In this document: in pieces, positions 16,088 through 23,681 of the stretch
Layout of the letters: every line of letters starts with the position of its first letter
Numbering within the stretch: position 1 is the stretch's first letter
DNA from: UKL13-2 sp031370625
GTDB taxonomy: Bacteria; Pseudomonadota; Gammaproteobacteria; Burkholderiales; Usitatibacteraceae
DNA: 26,879 nt
Direction of reading: 5' to 3'
Assembly: GCA_031370625.1 (NCBI GenBank)
Contig: JANMQR010000373.1
Location: 1 to 26,879, forward strand
Translations under genes and position numbers: made by a program
Notes under the pieces: generated by a model
The model's database searches: none
Told to the model about the DNA's origin: nothing
Seen by the model: only the letters and a program-made list of their open reading frames with translations

Positions 16088-16626
16088 CTGAGCCGTCCCG
16101 ACAAGTTCGTCAAGACAATCACGCAACGCTGGCCAAGCTGTTGTTGATCGTTCCTGTCATGTTGTTGTTTTGTGCATCGCTCGTACCGCTGTACAAACAG
16201 ATTTGCGCGGTACTGGGTATTACGTCACAACGCGCGCTCCTACAAAATACGCAAACAGATTCAAGTCGCTGGATAAAGGTTGATTTCATCGCGCATCTCA
16301 ACAACACATTTGCTTGGAATTTTGAACCCGTTCAAAAGCATGTCGATGTGCATCCAGGTGCGGTGGTGACGGTGAATTATCGTGTGACGAATACGCTCCC
16401 CTACGCGACAACAGGCAGAGCCGTACCCAGCTTTGCGCCGATGGAAGCGGGGCTGTATTTCAATAAAGTTGAGTGCTTTTGTTTCAGCAATCAAACGCTA
16501 CAGGCCGGCGAGACGCGCGACATGCCAGTAACATTTTATGTGGCAAATAAAATACCGGATGAGATCGGCTCGATTGCATTGTCGTATACGTTTTTTAATG
16601 TGACTGACGATGCCAAGAAGTTGTAG
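16084..16626 (+). CDS. ctaG: Cytochrome c oxidase assembly factor CtaG / Cox11
   Basis: Periplasm-facing, membrane-anchored copper chaperone that delivers copper to the CuB site of CoxA. The protein has 180 residues, with one N-terminal helix (about 16-34) and then an immunoglobulin-like domain with the copper-binding CFCF motif (Cys131 and Cys133 in VECFCFSNQTL). The FYVANKIPDEIGSIALSYTF region is typical of Cox11. The GTG start at 16084 is supported by AGGTAAC about 8 nt upstream, overlap with the preceding stop, and normal length. It lies within the cox operon directly after the genes for its target. Confidence 0.96.
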   Translation: MTEPSRQVRQDNHATLAKLLLIVPVMLLFCASLVPLYKQICAVLGITSQRALLQNTQTDSSRWIKVDFIAHLNNTFAWNFEPVQKHVDVHPGAVVTVNYRVTNTLPYATTGRAVPSFAPMEAGLYFNKVECFCFSNQTLQAGETRDMPVTFYVANKIPDEIGSIALSYTFFNVTDDAKKL

Positions 16627-16631
16627 CGCGG

Positions 16632-16811
16632 ATGTTTGATGCAATCAAAGCAGTGCTGTGGTCGTTTTTCGGTATTCGCAGCAGCAAGGGATATGACGAC
16701 GACCGTGCAAAATTGAAGATATGGCAGATTATTGTTGCTGCGCTTTTTTGTGTTTTGATGTTTGTATTAAGCTTGTTTTTTTTGGTGCGATTCCTGACGG
16801 CTAAATCATAA
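16632..16811 (+). CDS. DUF2970 membrane protein
   Basis: A 59-residue protein matching DUF2970, which in betaproteobacteria is typically encoded between ctaG and coxC. The conserved start AIKAVLWSFFGIRSSKGYDD is followed by a single hydrophobic helix (about 33-53) and a short basic tail. The function is unknown; it may assist oxidase assembly. It starts 5 nt after the ctaG stop with no obvious ribosome binding site, so translational coupling is likely. It ends 50 nt before coxC. Confidence 0.85.
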   Translation: MFDAIKAVLWSFFGIRSSKGYDDDRAKLKIWQIIVAALFCVLMFVLSLFFLVRFLTAKS

Positions 16812-16861
16812 ATTTTTTAATTTAATCGTTCAGTAATCAATGGAAATATAGGGAGTTTTTG

Positions 16862-17728
16862 ATGAGTGCAACCACCGGCGGATATTATTTCGCGCCTCCA
16901 TCCAAATGGCCTATCGTGGGCTCCACAGCACTGCTCTTCATTGGCGCAGGTGGCGCGATGGCGATGAACCAGATTCAGCCATACGGCTGGACTTCGCTCG
17001 CTATTGGTTTTGCGATTCTGGTGTACATGTTGTTCGGTTGGTTCGGTCAGGTGATTCGTGAGAGCGAAGCGGGTATGTACAACCCGCAAGTTGATACATC
17101 GTTCCGCTGGAGCATGAGCTGGTTTATTTTTTCAGAAATCATGTTCTTCGCCGCGTTTTTTGGCGCGCTGTATTACGCGCGCGCTTTCTCGGTGCCATGG
17201 TTGGGTGATCTCGATAATGCGCTCATTTGGCAAGGCTACGATGCCAAATGGCCCACGCTGGGCCCCTATTTTGGCCAAATCGAAAGCAATCGATTCGTTG
17301 AAATGAGTCCGTGGGGCATCCCTCTTTTGAATACCGTACTGCTGCTTTCTTCAGGTGTGACCGTAACGTGGGCACATCATGCGCTAAAGGCCGATAAACG
17401 CGGACAACTTGTCACCGCGCTACTAATGACCGTAGTGTTGGGTTTTGTGTTTCTGGGCTTCCAAGTTTACGAATATATGCACGCCTATAGCGATCTGAAT
17501 TTAAAACTCACCTCAGGCGTGTTTGGATCGACGTTTTATATGTTGACGGGCTTCCACGGTTTCCATGTGACGCTGGGCGCGGTGATGCTGACGGTCATTA
17601 TGTTTCGCTGCATGAAAGGCCACTTCAAACCGAACCAACATTTTGGTTTTGAAGCCGTCTCGTGGTACTGGCATTTTGTTGACGTGGTCTGGCTGGGGCT
17701 TTTCCTATTCGTTTACGTGTTGGTGTAG
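16862..17728 (+). CDS. coxC: Cytochrome c oxidase subunit III
   Basis: Third core subunit of the aa3 oxidase, a seven-helix membrane protein that stabilises the active site and proton uptake in subunit I. The 288-residue protein contains the signature stretches RWSMSWFIFSEIMFFAAFFG, LNTVLLLSSGVTVTWAHHAL, GFHGFHVTLGA and the C-terminal EAVSWYWHFVDVVWLGLF. The ATG at 16862 is preceded by a good GGGAG 6 nt upstream; a TTG one codon earlier is unlikely. It is the last gene of the first cox block and is closed by a strong terminator 23 nt after its stop. Confidence 0.97.
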   Translation: MSATTGGYYFAPPSKWPIVGSTALLFIGAGGAMAMNQIQPYGWTSLAIGFAILVYMLFGWFGQVIRESEAGMYNPQVDTSFRWSMSWFIFSEIMFFAAFFGALYYARAFSVPWLGDLDNALIWQGYDAKWPTLGPYFGQIESNRFVEMSPWGIPLLNTVLLLSSGVTVTWAHHALKADKRGQLVTALLMTVVLGFVFLGFQVYEYMHAYSDLNLKLTSGVFGSTFYMLTGFHGFHVTLGAVMLTVIMFRCMKGHFKPNQHFGFEAVSWYWHFVDVVWLGLFLFVYVLV

Positions 17729-17751
17729 CTGCGGACGAAGAAGGTACCAAG

Positions 17752-17779
17752 AAAAAGGGCCGCTTTTCGGCCCTTTTTT
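17752..17779 (+). terminator. Strong bidirectional intrinsic terminator after coxC
   Basis: A perfect 11-bp stem, AAAAAGGGCCG (17752-17762) and CGGCCCTTTTT (17768-17778), with a 5-nt loop and a T-run. The A-tract on the other side makes it a terminator for the convergent DUF2909 gene as well. Confidence 0.93.
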
Positions 17780-17816
17780 ATGATGTTTTGCAAAGCACGT
17801 CGCCGACAATATGGGA

Positions 17817-18008
17817 CTATTTCGGGGGAAGCATTCCTGAAAAATATCCCACAATCACGATCACGATGATAAGCATAGAGAGTCCGATGCGAATTGTTAA
17901 CGCATTCACGACCCGCCTCGATTTGCCTTTATCCTTATACATAAAATACAGTCCACTGAACAAACTTAACAGCACCATGCACAGCAATATCACCAACAGA
18001 ATTTTCAT
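17817..18008 (-). CDS. DUF2909 twin-transmembrane protein
   Basis: A 63-residue protein with two hydrophobic helices (about 3-22 and 40-60) joined by a basic loop (YKDKGKSRRVVNALTIR), the DUF2909 or twin-transmembrane pattern. Family members lie beside surf1 and coxC in many beta- and gammaproteobacteria, often convergent to coxC as here. The function is unknown; a link to oxidase assembly is inferred from position. The start has a very good ribosome binding site (AGGGTGA, about 6 nt before the ATG at 18008). It is divergent from surf1, with 98 bp between the starts. Confidence 0.85.
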   Translation of the reverse strand: MKILLVILLCMVLLSLFSGLYFMYKDKGKSRRVVNALTIRIGLSMLIIVIVIVGYFSGMLPPK

Positions 18009-18106
18009 CTAATTTCACCCTAAATTAACGAATCAATTGTGCAGAAGATTGTCCTATAAGCCAAGCTGTTTCTTGGGTTTCAGCATTGAAAGCATCAACG
18101 CATCAC

Positions 18107-18886
18107 ATGCAAATCGCCAGTCGTGAAGTTAGTTTTACACCGTCTTTGCTGCCGACGCTGGCTGCGTTGATTGCGGTGTTGCTCACGCTGTATTTGGCGA
18201 TATGGCAACAAGGTCGCGCGATAGAAAAACGCGCATTGCAGGCTGAATATTCAGCACGCACTCAAACGCCGCCAGTTATTTTGTCGAGCGGGCTGAAAAA
18301 AATTGAAAACGCTAGTGACTATCGATTTCGCTTGGCAAACGCGCGCGGTGAGTGGCAAGCGGCGAATCAAATATTTATTGATAACAAGTTTAACGGTAGC
18401 GGCGCGGTGGGCTATCACGTCATCACGCCGTTAAAGCTTGCCGACAATAATTCGGTGGTGCTGGTGAATCGCGGTTGGATTGCGCGTGGCCCTTCATATC
18501 CTGCACCGCCTGAGGCCAAGCCACCCGTGGGAGAAGTTGAAGTGCAAGGCCAGCTAACCATTCCCAGCAAACGTTTTCTTGAACTCACGGCAAATGCGAC
18601 TGAAGGCAAAGTTTGGCAAAATTTAACGATTGAGCGCTACCAACAAACGATGAAGATCGACGTGCTGCCGTGGATATTATTGGCGAGCAAAATATTACCG
18701 CCGAGCAACGAGTTGACCTTGCAACGCGAGCGTCCCGATGCGGGCGTTGAAAAACATGTTGAATACATGCTCACGTGGTATTCCCTGGCCTTAACTGTTG
18801 TCGCCCTTTGGGTCGGCCTCAATCTTCACATTGGGCGCACGAGTTTGGATACAACAGCACCTACAAAAACGAAAGTTTCACCATGA
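18107..18886 (+). CDS. SURF1-family cytochrome oxidase assembly protein
   Basis: Inner-membrane assembly factor of the Surf1/Shy1 family, associated with insertion of haem a into subunit I. The 259-residue protein has two membrane helices near its ends (about 15-36 and 222-242) flanking a periplasmic domain. The IWQQGRAIEKR start, the VNRGWIARG motif and the C-terminal HVEYMLTWYSLALTVV are typical. The start is uncertain: I chose the ATG at 18107; a TTG at 18086 adds seven residues, and neither has a clear ribosome binding site. Its stop overlaps the next gene's ATG by 4 nt. It begins the second cox block with ctaA, ctaB and SCO1. Confidence 0.93.
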   Translation: MQIASREVSFTPSLLPTLAALIAVLLTLYLAIWQQGRAIEKRALQAEYSARTQTPPVILSSGLKKIENASDYRFRLANARGEWQAANQIFIDNKFNGSGAVGYHVITPLKLADNNSVVLVNRGWIARGPSYPAPPEAKPPVGEVEVQGQLTIPSKRFLELTANATEGKVWQNLTIERYQQTMKIDVLPWILLASKILPPSNELTLQRERPDAGVEKHVEYMLTWYSLALTVVALWVGLNLHIGRTSLDTTAPTKTKVSP

Positions 18887-19458
18887 GCCCTCGCACTAAA
18901 TTCGTCATGATTTTTTTGTTGTTCTCCGTTCCGTTTATTGCTTCGACAATTACTTTTCTTGTCTGGAAGCCATCAGTGACCAATAATTATGGCGAGCTGC
19001 TTTCGCCGGTCGTTGCCTTGCCCGAAACAGAATTGGTTCGCATTGACAATGATGTTGCAAACAAAGAACTCATCGAAAAATCATTGCGCGGGAAGTGGCT
19101 GATGCTCACGCGCGACAGCGGCGCATGTGAAACGGTTTGTCTGAAAAAACTTTACGCGATGCGTCAGACGCGATTAAGCATCGGCCGAGAACAAGATCGC
19201 GTTGTGCGCGTCATATTGGTGGACGATGATATTGCCCCCTCACCCGCGCTGGTCAAGGAGTTTCAGGGCACGATCTGGATCTCGGCAAAAGTATTACCTT
19301 GGCTCGCAAAATTGCCGAGCGCTGAAGCGAATGCAAGAAATCATATCTACGGCGTTGACACATTGGGCAATGTGTTTATTCGCTACAAGGCCGATCCCGA
19401 TATCAAACGCATGATGAAAGATTTTCAACAGGTTTTAAAAGCCTCACAAATTGGCTGA
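18883..19458 (+). CDS. SCO-like single-helix protein of the cox cluster
   Basis: A 191-residue protein with one N-terminal membrane helix (about 7-27) and a periplasmic domain. The domain has a Cys-x3-Cys pair (Cys82 and Cys86 in SGACETVCLKK) and a distal His154 in NHIYGVDTLGNVFIRY, where the pattern resembles the copper-binding CxxxC plus His and the following strand of SCO1. The usual CPDVCP core is absent, so it is a divergent relative. It is usually annotated as a transmembrane cytochrome oxidase-associated protein in betaproteobacteria. A copper or thiol-redox role in CuA assembly is inferred. The ATG overlaps the surf1 stop (ATGA), and ctaA follows after 33 nt. Confidence 0.78.
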   Translation: MSPRTKFVMIFLLFSVPFIASTITFLVWKPSVTNNYGELLSPVVALPETELVRIDNDVANKELIEKSLRGKWLMLTRDSGACETVCLKKLYAMRQTRLSIGREQDRVVRVILVDDDIAPSPALVKEFQGTIWISAKVLPWLAKLPSAEANARNHIYGVDTLGNVFIRYKADPDIKRMMKDFQQVLKASQIG

Positions 19459-19491
19459 TTTTTAAATACGTTTTTTGGATGCAATAAAGAA

Positions 19492-20571
19492 ATGAAAATG
19501 AGTGGCTTGGAACAGGGTGCGGTGGGGCTCATCACACTCGCGATAATTGTCGGTGCGTTTGTGTGGATCAAGCGAGATCAATCGCGATTTCGTCGCTTGG
19601 TGGCCGTGACTGCAGCCACCACGTTAGTCCTGATTATGTTGGGTGCATATGTCCGATTGTCTGATGCAGGGCTCGGGTGCCCTGACTGGCCAGGATGCTA
19701 TGGCAACTTGACGCCACATCATTCGGCCACAGAAATCCGAGGCGCTGAAGCCATCCAGCCTGGCGGCCCGGTCACGATGGCAAAAGCGTGGAAGGAAATG
19801 GTGCACCGCTATCTCGCAATGATCGTCGGTGCGCTCATTGCTGCCATCATGTTTGCAGCATGGCGCAACCGGCGCGCGTGGGCACAACCCATCGCATTGC
19901 CCACGGTGATCGCCGTAGCAGTAATTTTTCAGGCGGCGTTGGGCGCGTGGACAGTCACGTTGCTTCTGAAACCCGCAATCGTCACGTCGCATTTGATCGG
20001 CGGCATCACTATCCTGGCGCTGTTGATGTGGCTTCTTGTTCGCCAACCCATGAATGGTAAATGGGCTGACGGTATAATAGCCCCGCCGGGTATGAAGATT
20101 TTTGCCCTGATTGCGCTGCTCGTTGTAATCGGGCAGGTGATATTGGGTGGTTGGGTGAGTACGAATTATGCGGCGCTTGCTTGCACCGATTTGCCGACCT
20201 GTCACGGCAAGCTCATGCCTGCAATGGATTTTGCGAACGCGTTTCACGTAATCCGACCATTGGGTATGGGGCCGGACGGTTCATTACTAACGTTGGAAGC
20301 ACTGACGGCAATTCACTGGGCACATCGTGTGGGTGCCCTTGTTGTCAGCGTCGTGTTGATCAGTTTCGCTTTCAGCCTGATGAAAGTCCCATCTGGGAAA
20401 AAAGCGGCGGCCATGTTACTTGGCCTGCTTGCGGCGCAACTGTTGTTGGGGCTGAGCAATGTTTGGTTTAGCCTGCCGTTGCCAGTGGCCGTTGGGCATA
20501 ATGGGGTTGCCGCAATGTTGGTGGTGTGGATGCTCATCATTAATTTGCGACTGAGTGCGAGACCAATTTAG
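19492..20571 (+). CDS. ctaA: Haem A synthase (CtaA / COX15)
   Basis: Eight-helix membrane enzyme that oxidises the C8 methyl of haem O to a formyl group, giving haem A for the oxidase. The 359-residue protein shows two-fold repeat architecture: each half has a cysteine pair on a periplasmic loop (GLGCPDWPGCYGN, Cys63 and Cys69; and ACTDLPTCHGK) and helix histidines (MVHRYLAMIVG and TSHLIGG; IHWAHRVGAL and VGHNGVAAM). The ATG at 19492 has an AAAGAA stretch directly upstream; a second ATG at 19498 is possible. ctaB, which makes its substrate, follows after 33 nt. Confidence 0.96.
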   Translation: MKMSGLEQGAVGLITLAIIVGAFVWIKRDQSRFRRLVAVTAATTLVLIMLGAYVRLSDAGLGCPDWPGCYGNLTPHHSATEIRGAEAIQPGGPVTMAKAWKEMVHRYLAMIVGALIAAIMFAAWRNRRAWAQPIALPTVIAVAVIFQAALGAWTVTLLLKPAIVTSHLIGGITILALLMWLLVRQPMNGKWADGIIAPPGMKIFALIALLVVIGQVILGGWVSTNYAALACTDLPTCHGKLMPAMDFANAFHVIRPLGMGPDGSLLTLEALTAIHWAHRVGALVVSVVLISFAFSLMKVPSGKKAAAMLLGLLAAQLLLGLSNVWFSLPLPVAVGHNGVAAMLVVWMLIINLRLSARPI

Positions 20572-20604
20572 CGTTAGCTTTTCGATTATTGCTTGAATCA
20601 AAAC

Positions 20605-21510
20605 ATGCCCGAAATCGCCATTTCAACGCAGCAAAACGTATTCGTTCAGTTTCTAAAACTGACGAAACCGCGCGTCAACGCGCTCATCGTATTTACCGCC
20701 ATGATCGGCATGATGCTCGCCTATCCGGTGGGGATCGCATGGGATTTACCGTTGATGCTCACAGCCACGGTTGGCATCGCATTAGTTGCCGGTGCTGCCG
20801 CTGCGTTTAATTGCCTGGTTGAGCAACAAATCGATAAAAAAATGGCGCGTACTCGCGCCCGGCCCACCGTGGCTGGCTCTATTTTGACGTGGCAAATTTT
20901 AGTACTGGCTGGCATCGTCGGCGGCGCAGGATTGTTGATATTGCACCAGTTTGTTAACCCGCTCACCATGTGGCTCACGCTGGGCACCTTTGTTGGCTAC
21001 GCGGTGATTTACACCGTGATTTTGAAGCCCGCCACGCCGCAAAATATTGTAATCGGCGGTGCATCAGGTGCGATGCCACCCATCCTCGGCTGGGCAGCGG
21101 TGATGAACACAGTCTCGCCAGAATCGATGTTGTTGTTCCTCATTATTTTTGCGTGGACGCCGCCGCATTTCTGGGCGTTAGCACTCTACCGCAAGAAGGA
21201 ATATGCACAGGCCGGTTTGCCGATGTTGCCTGTAACCCATGGCAATGCATTTACGCAGCTTCATCTGCTGCTTTATACATTCATCATGGTCGCGTGTACT
21301 TTGCTGCCGGTCGCAATGAAAATGGCCGGTATGATTTATTTGGTCGCGGTGTTGGCGCTGGATGGCTATTTTGTTTACTTGGCGGTCAAGTTATTTCGAA
21401 AATACAGTGACGCCTTGGCGAAGAAAACGTTTGCTTATTCCATTTTGTATTTATCACTATTGTTCGCAGCCTTGCTCGTCGACCATTACGCGCCGTTGGT
21501 ATTGCGTTAG
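20605..21510 (+). CDS. ctaB: Protohaem IX farnesyltransferase (haem O synthase)
   Basis: UbiA-superfamily membrane prenyltransferase that attaches a farnesyl group to haem B to make haem O, the precursor of haem A. The 301-residue protein has multiple helices. The first polyprenyl-diphosphate-binding motif is N-x3-E-x3-D (Asn69, Glu73, Asp77, followed by RTRARP). LKPATPQNIVIGGASGAMPP and LYRKKEYAQAGLPMLPV complete the signature. I chose the ATG at 20605; a TTG at 20593 would add four residues. It follows ctaA by 33 nt, and its stop directly abuts the ATG of the SCO1 gene. Confidence 0.96.
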   Translation: MPEIAISTQQNVFVQFLKLTKPRVNALIVFTAMIGMMLAYPVGIAWDLPLMLTATVGIALVAGAAAAFNCLVEQQIDKKMARTRARPTVAGSILTWQILVLAGIVGGAGLLILHQFVNPLTMWLTLGTFVGYAVIYTVILKPATPQNIVIGGASGAMPPILGWAAVMNTVSPESMLLFLIIFAWTPPHFWALALYRKKEYAQAGLPMLPVTHGNAFTQLHLLLYTFIMVACTLLPVAMKMAGMIYLVAVLALDGYFVYLAVKLFRKYSDALAKKTFAYSILYLSLLFAALLVDHYAPLVLR

Positions 21511-22101
21511 ATGATGCTGAAGCTGCGCACATTTTTCTCCATCTTCGTCGCACTGCTTTTTCTCGCCGCGTGCGAGCCTGCCAAGCCACCATTTAACGCC
21601 GTCGATATCACCGGTGCGGCAGGGTATGGCAACGATTTCCGCATGACCGATCACAACGGCAAGGCGCGCACCATGGCAGATTTTCACGGGAAAGCGGTGG
21701 CGATTTTTTTTGGCTTCACGCATTGCCCAGATGTTTGCCCGACCACGCTATCCGAGATGAAGCGGGTGATGGAAAAGCTTGGAGCCGATAGCGCACGATT
21801 GCAGGTTTTATTCGTGACCGTTGATCCCAAGCGCGATACGCCGGAGCTACTCGCCAAATATATGCCATCGTTCAATGCAAGTTTTCTAGGGCTGTATGGT
21901 GATGATGATGCGACGGCAAAAATCGCCCGTGATTTTAAAATTATCTACCGCATTCAGCCAGGCAAAACGCCCGAGAGCTACACCCTGGATCACAGCGCAG
22001 GGATGCTGGTTTTGGATCCGCAAGGCTCACTTCGGTTGTTTATAGATTACGGGCGTTTAACGCCTGAGCAAATCGCAGCCGATATCAAACGGCTTCTCTA
22101 G
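21511..22101 (+). CDS. SCO1/SenC-family copper chaperone, lipoprotein
   Basis: Thioredoxin-fold copper chaperone that helps build the CuA centre of CoxB. The 196-residue protein has a signal peptide ending in a lipobox (LAAC, Cys21), so it is probably a lipoprotein anchored in the membrane. The copper-binding CPDVCP (Cys72 and Cys76) and His161 (LDHSAGM) are all present, along with the FVTVDPKRDT segment. The ATG follows the ctaB stop with no spacer and no ribosome binding site, so translation is probably coupled. It is the classical SCO of the cluster, in addition to the divergent SCO-like protein two genes upstream. Confidence 0.95.
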   Translation: MMLKLRTFFSIFVALLFLAACEPAKPPFNAVDITGAAGYGNDFRMTDHNGKARTMADFHGKAVAIFFGFTHCPDVCPTTLSEMKRVMEKLGADSARLQVLFVTVDPKRDTPELLAKYMPSFNASFLGLYGDDDATAKIARDFKIIYRIQPGKTPESYTLDHSAGMLVLDPQGSLRLFIDYGRLTPEQIAADIKRLL

Positions 22102-22125
22102 TTTTTTCAATCACAGGATTTTTAC

Positions 22126-22473
22126 ATGAGCATTCAACGCTTTCACGTCGGCCCACGCCTTTCGGACATGGTAATTCATGGCGAAACCATCTATCTCGCT
22201 GGCCAAGTCGCGGATGACACTAGTGCCGATATTGGCGGCCAGACCAAACAAGTTTTAGCTGCCATCGATAAACTGCTCGGCGAGGCGGGCAGCGACAAAA
22301 CAAAAATTTTATCAGTCACTATCTATATCGCAGATATGGTCGATTTTGCAGGCATGAACGCGATCTGGGAATCGTGGGCTCCCGCCGGTCACACCCCCGC
22401 GCGCGCGACGGTGGAAGCGAAAATGGCGAAGCCAGCTTATAAGGTTGAGATGCAAGTTATTGCGGCGAAATAG
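22126..22473 (+). CDS. Rid-family (YjgF/YER057c/UK114) protein
   Basis: A 115-residue member of the Rid superfamily; RidA enzymes hydrolyse reactive enamine/imine intermediates from amino acid metabolism. The conserved C-terminal block TPARATVEAKMAKPAYKVEM includes the Arg that binds the substrate carboxylate and the Glu of VEMQV. The N-terminus lacks the usual RidA lead-in, so it is more likely one of the other Rid subgroups than RidA itself, and its substrate is unknown. The ATG at 22126 has a good AGGA about 7 nt upstream. It lies 24 nt after SCO1 and is probably carried on the same transcript, though no link to the oxidase is evident. Confidence 0.88.
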   Translation: MSIQRFHVGPRLSDMVIHGETIYLAGQVADDTSADIGGQTKQVLAAIDKLLGEAGSDKTKILSVTIYIADMVDFAGMNAIWESWAPAGHTPARATVEAKMAKPAYKVEMQVIAAK

Positions 22474-22497
22474 CTCTCGCTACAAGTTGCAGCCAAG

Positions 22498-22528
22498 AAA
22501 AAGGGCATCTTCTCAGCTGCCCTTTTTT
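22498..22528 (+). terminator. Bidirectional intrinsic terminator between Rid gene and rpoH
   Basis: A perfect 10-bp stem, AAAAAGGGCA (22498-22507) and TGCCCTTTTT (22518-22527), with a 10-nt loop and a six-T run. The A-tract on the left lets it serve the convergent rpoH gene too. Confidence 0.92.
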
Positions 22529-22548
22529 AATTTCTAAGCCTCACCAAA

Positions 22549-23409
22549 TCAGCTTGCCTGATAAGCCGCCAAGGACGATTTCATCTTCTGCATCGCCTTG
22601 ACTTCAATCTGGCGAACCCGCTCAGCGGATACACCATATTCGTCCGCTAACTCATGCAGCGTCAACTCTTCGCCTTCATGCAACCAGCGCGATTCCACAA
22701 TGCGTCGGCTGCGATCATCCAGACTATTTAGCGCGTCGCGCAGGCCATCAGTCGCAGCAGCATTTTTTTGCATGCCAGACAAACGCTCTGATGGATCCAC
22801 CGCGGCATCCTGCAAATACGCAATTGGGCTTACCCAATTTTCATCATCGTCGTTCAACGGCTCCAAGGAAATTTCCTGACCAGAAAGCCGCTGCTCCATT
22901 TCAGAAACATCGGTCTCTTTCACGTTCAGTTGACGCGCAATTGACTTCACTTCGGTCGGTGACAACGCACCAAAATTCGGCTTCATGCTGCGCAAGTTAA
23001 AAAACAATTTACGCTGCGCTTTGGTGGTCGCGACTTTCACGATGCGCCAGTTTTTCAGAATGTACTCATGCATCTCCGCCTTGATCCAGTGCATCGCAAA
23101 CGACACCAGACGCACACCGCGGTCCGGGTCGAAGCGTTTCACGGCCTTCATCAGGCCAATGTTGCCTTCCTGAATCAAATCTGCCTGCTGCAGGCCGTAG
23201 CCCGCATAGTTACGCGCGATCGATACGACGAGCCTTAAATGCGACAAAACCATCTCAGACGCGGCCGTCAAGTCCCCACGCTCCTTGAGCGCCACGCCAA
23301 GTGCGTGCTCACGCTCAGGCGTCAGCATCGGGATCCGGTTTACGGCTGAAATATAGTTTTCGAGGCTGCCAACCGACAGTGCCGGTAAATTCATGGTTGC
23401 GGTGGTCAT
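22549..23409 (-). CDS. rpoH: RNA polymerase heat-shock sigma factor RpoH (sigma-32)
   Basis: Alternative sigma factor for heat-shock genes. The protein has 286 residues, normal for the family. Region 2 includes DLIQEGNIGLMKAVKRFDP (about 77-95). The diagnostic RpoH box QRKLFFNLR is at 132-140, and region 4.2 carries a helix-turn-helix (LTLHELADEYGVSAERVRQI). I chose the ATG at 23409 because GGAGG lies 8 nt upstream and the family N-terminus begins nearby; an open frame upstream to 23475 would add 22 unlikely residues. The promoter region carries a perfect CIRCE operator, and a hairpin stands just before the ribosome binding site, so both HrcA control and a post-transcriptional step are possible. 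It is convergent with the cox cluster. Confidence 0.96.
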   Translation of the reverse strand: MTTATMNLPALSVGSLENYISAVNRIPMLTPEREHALGVALKERGDLTAASEMVLSHLRLVVSIARNYAGYGLQQADLIQEGNIGLMKAVKRFDPDRGVRLVSFAMHWIKAEMHEYILKNWRIVKVATTKAQRKLFFNLRSMKPNFGALSPTEVKSIARQLNVKETDVSEMEQRLSGQEISLEPLNDDDENWVSPIAYLQDAAVDPSERLSGMQKNAAATDGLRDALNSLDDRSRRIVESRWLHEGEELTLHELADEYGVSAERVRQIEVKAMQKMKSSLAAYQAS

Positions 23410-23426
23410 TACTGTGTCCTCCACGG

Positions 23427-23446
23427 GCGGAAATCCAAATTTCCGC
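23427..23446 (-). promoter_or_regulatory. Leader hairpin next to the rpoH ribosome binding site
   Basis: A perfect 8-bp inverted repeat with a 4-nt loop: on the mRNA, GCGGAAAT, loop TTGG, ATTTCCGC. It ends 4 nt before the GGAGG ribosome binding site (23418-23422). It does not sequester the site itself, so it may stabilise the leader or form part of a larger temperature-sensitive fold. Confidence 0.55.
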
Positions 23447-23513
23447 ATATTCACATCTGAAAACGTCAGATGCAAGCGTTACAACTTCTTAACTCAGTGC
23501 TTCAATAAAACAC

Positions 23514-23543
23514 ATTTTAGCACTCCCTGCATAAGAGTGCTAA
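23514..23543 (-). promoter_or_regulatory. Candidate rpoH promoter overlapping CIRCE
   Basis: On the minus strand, TTAGCA (23538-23543) and TAAAAT (23514-23519) are 18 nt apart and match the sigma-70 -35 at 4 of 6 and the -10 at 5 of 6. The left CIRCE arm overlaps the -35 and the right arm overlaps the -10, as expected for repression by occlusion. The leader would be about 98 nt. Confidence 0.5.
23517..23543 (-). promoter_or_regulatory. CIRCE operator (HrcA binding site) upstream of rpoH
   Basis: TTAGCACTC (23517-23525), nine bases, then GAGTGCTAA (23535-23543): an exact match to both 9-bp arms of the CIRCE consensus bound by the heat-shock repressor HrcA. It lies 108-134 nt upstream of the rpoH start. 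hrcA itself is not in the window. Confidence 0.93.
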
Positions 23544-23681
23544 TCGCTGGAAAAGTTGCAAGGTTGAAATAGCAATAGGCAAATTGACCAATCGTTGATA
23601 GATTTTGCTACCGCATGAATTTTCAATCTCTAATGCGGGTGGGCTTTTACAACCATAAATACCTGAAAGTCCGCTGCTGAT

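Noticed and set aside
19624..20247. 207-codon open frame antisense to ctaA
   Set aside because: It is Arg/His/Gln-rich with no recognisable domain and sits fully opposite ctaA.
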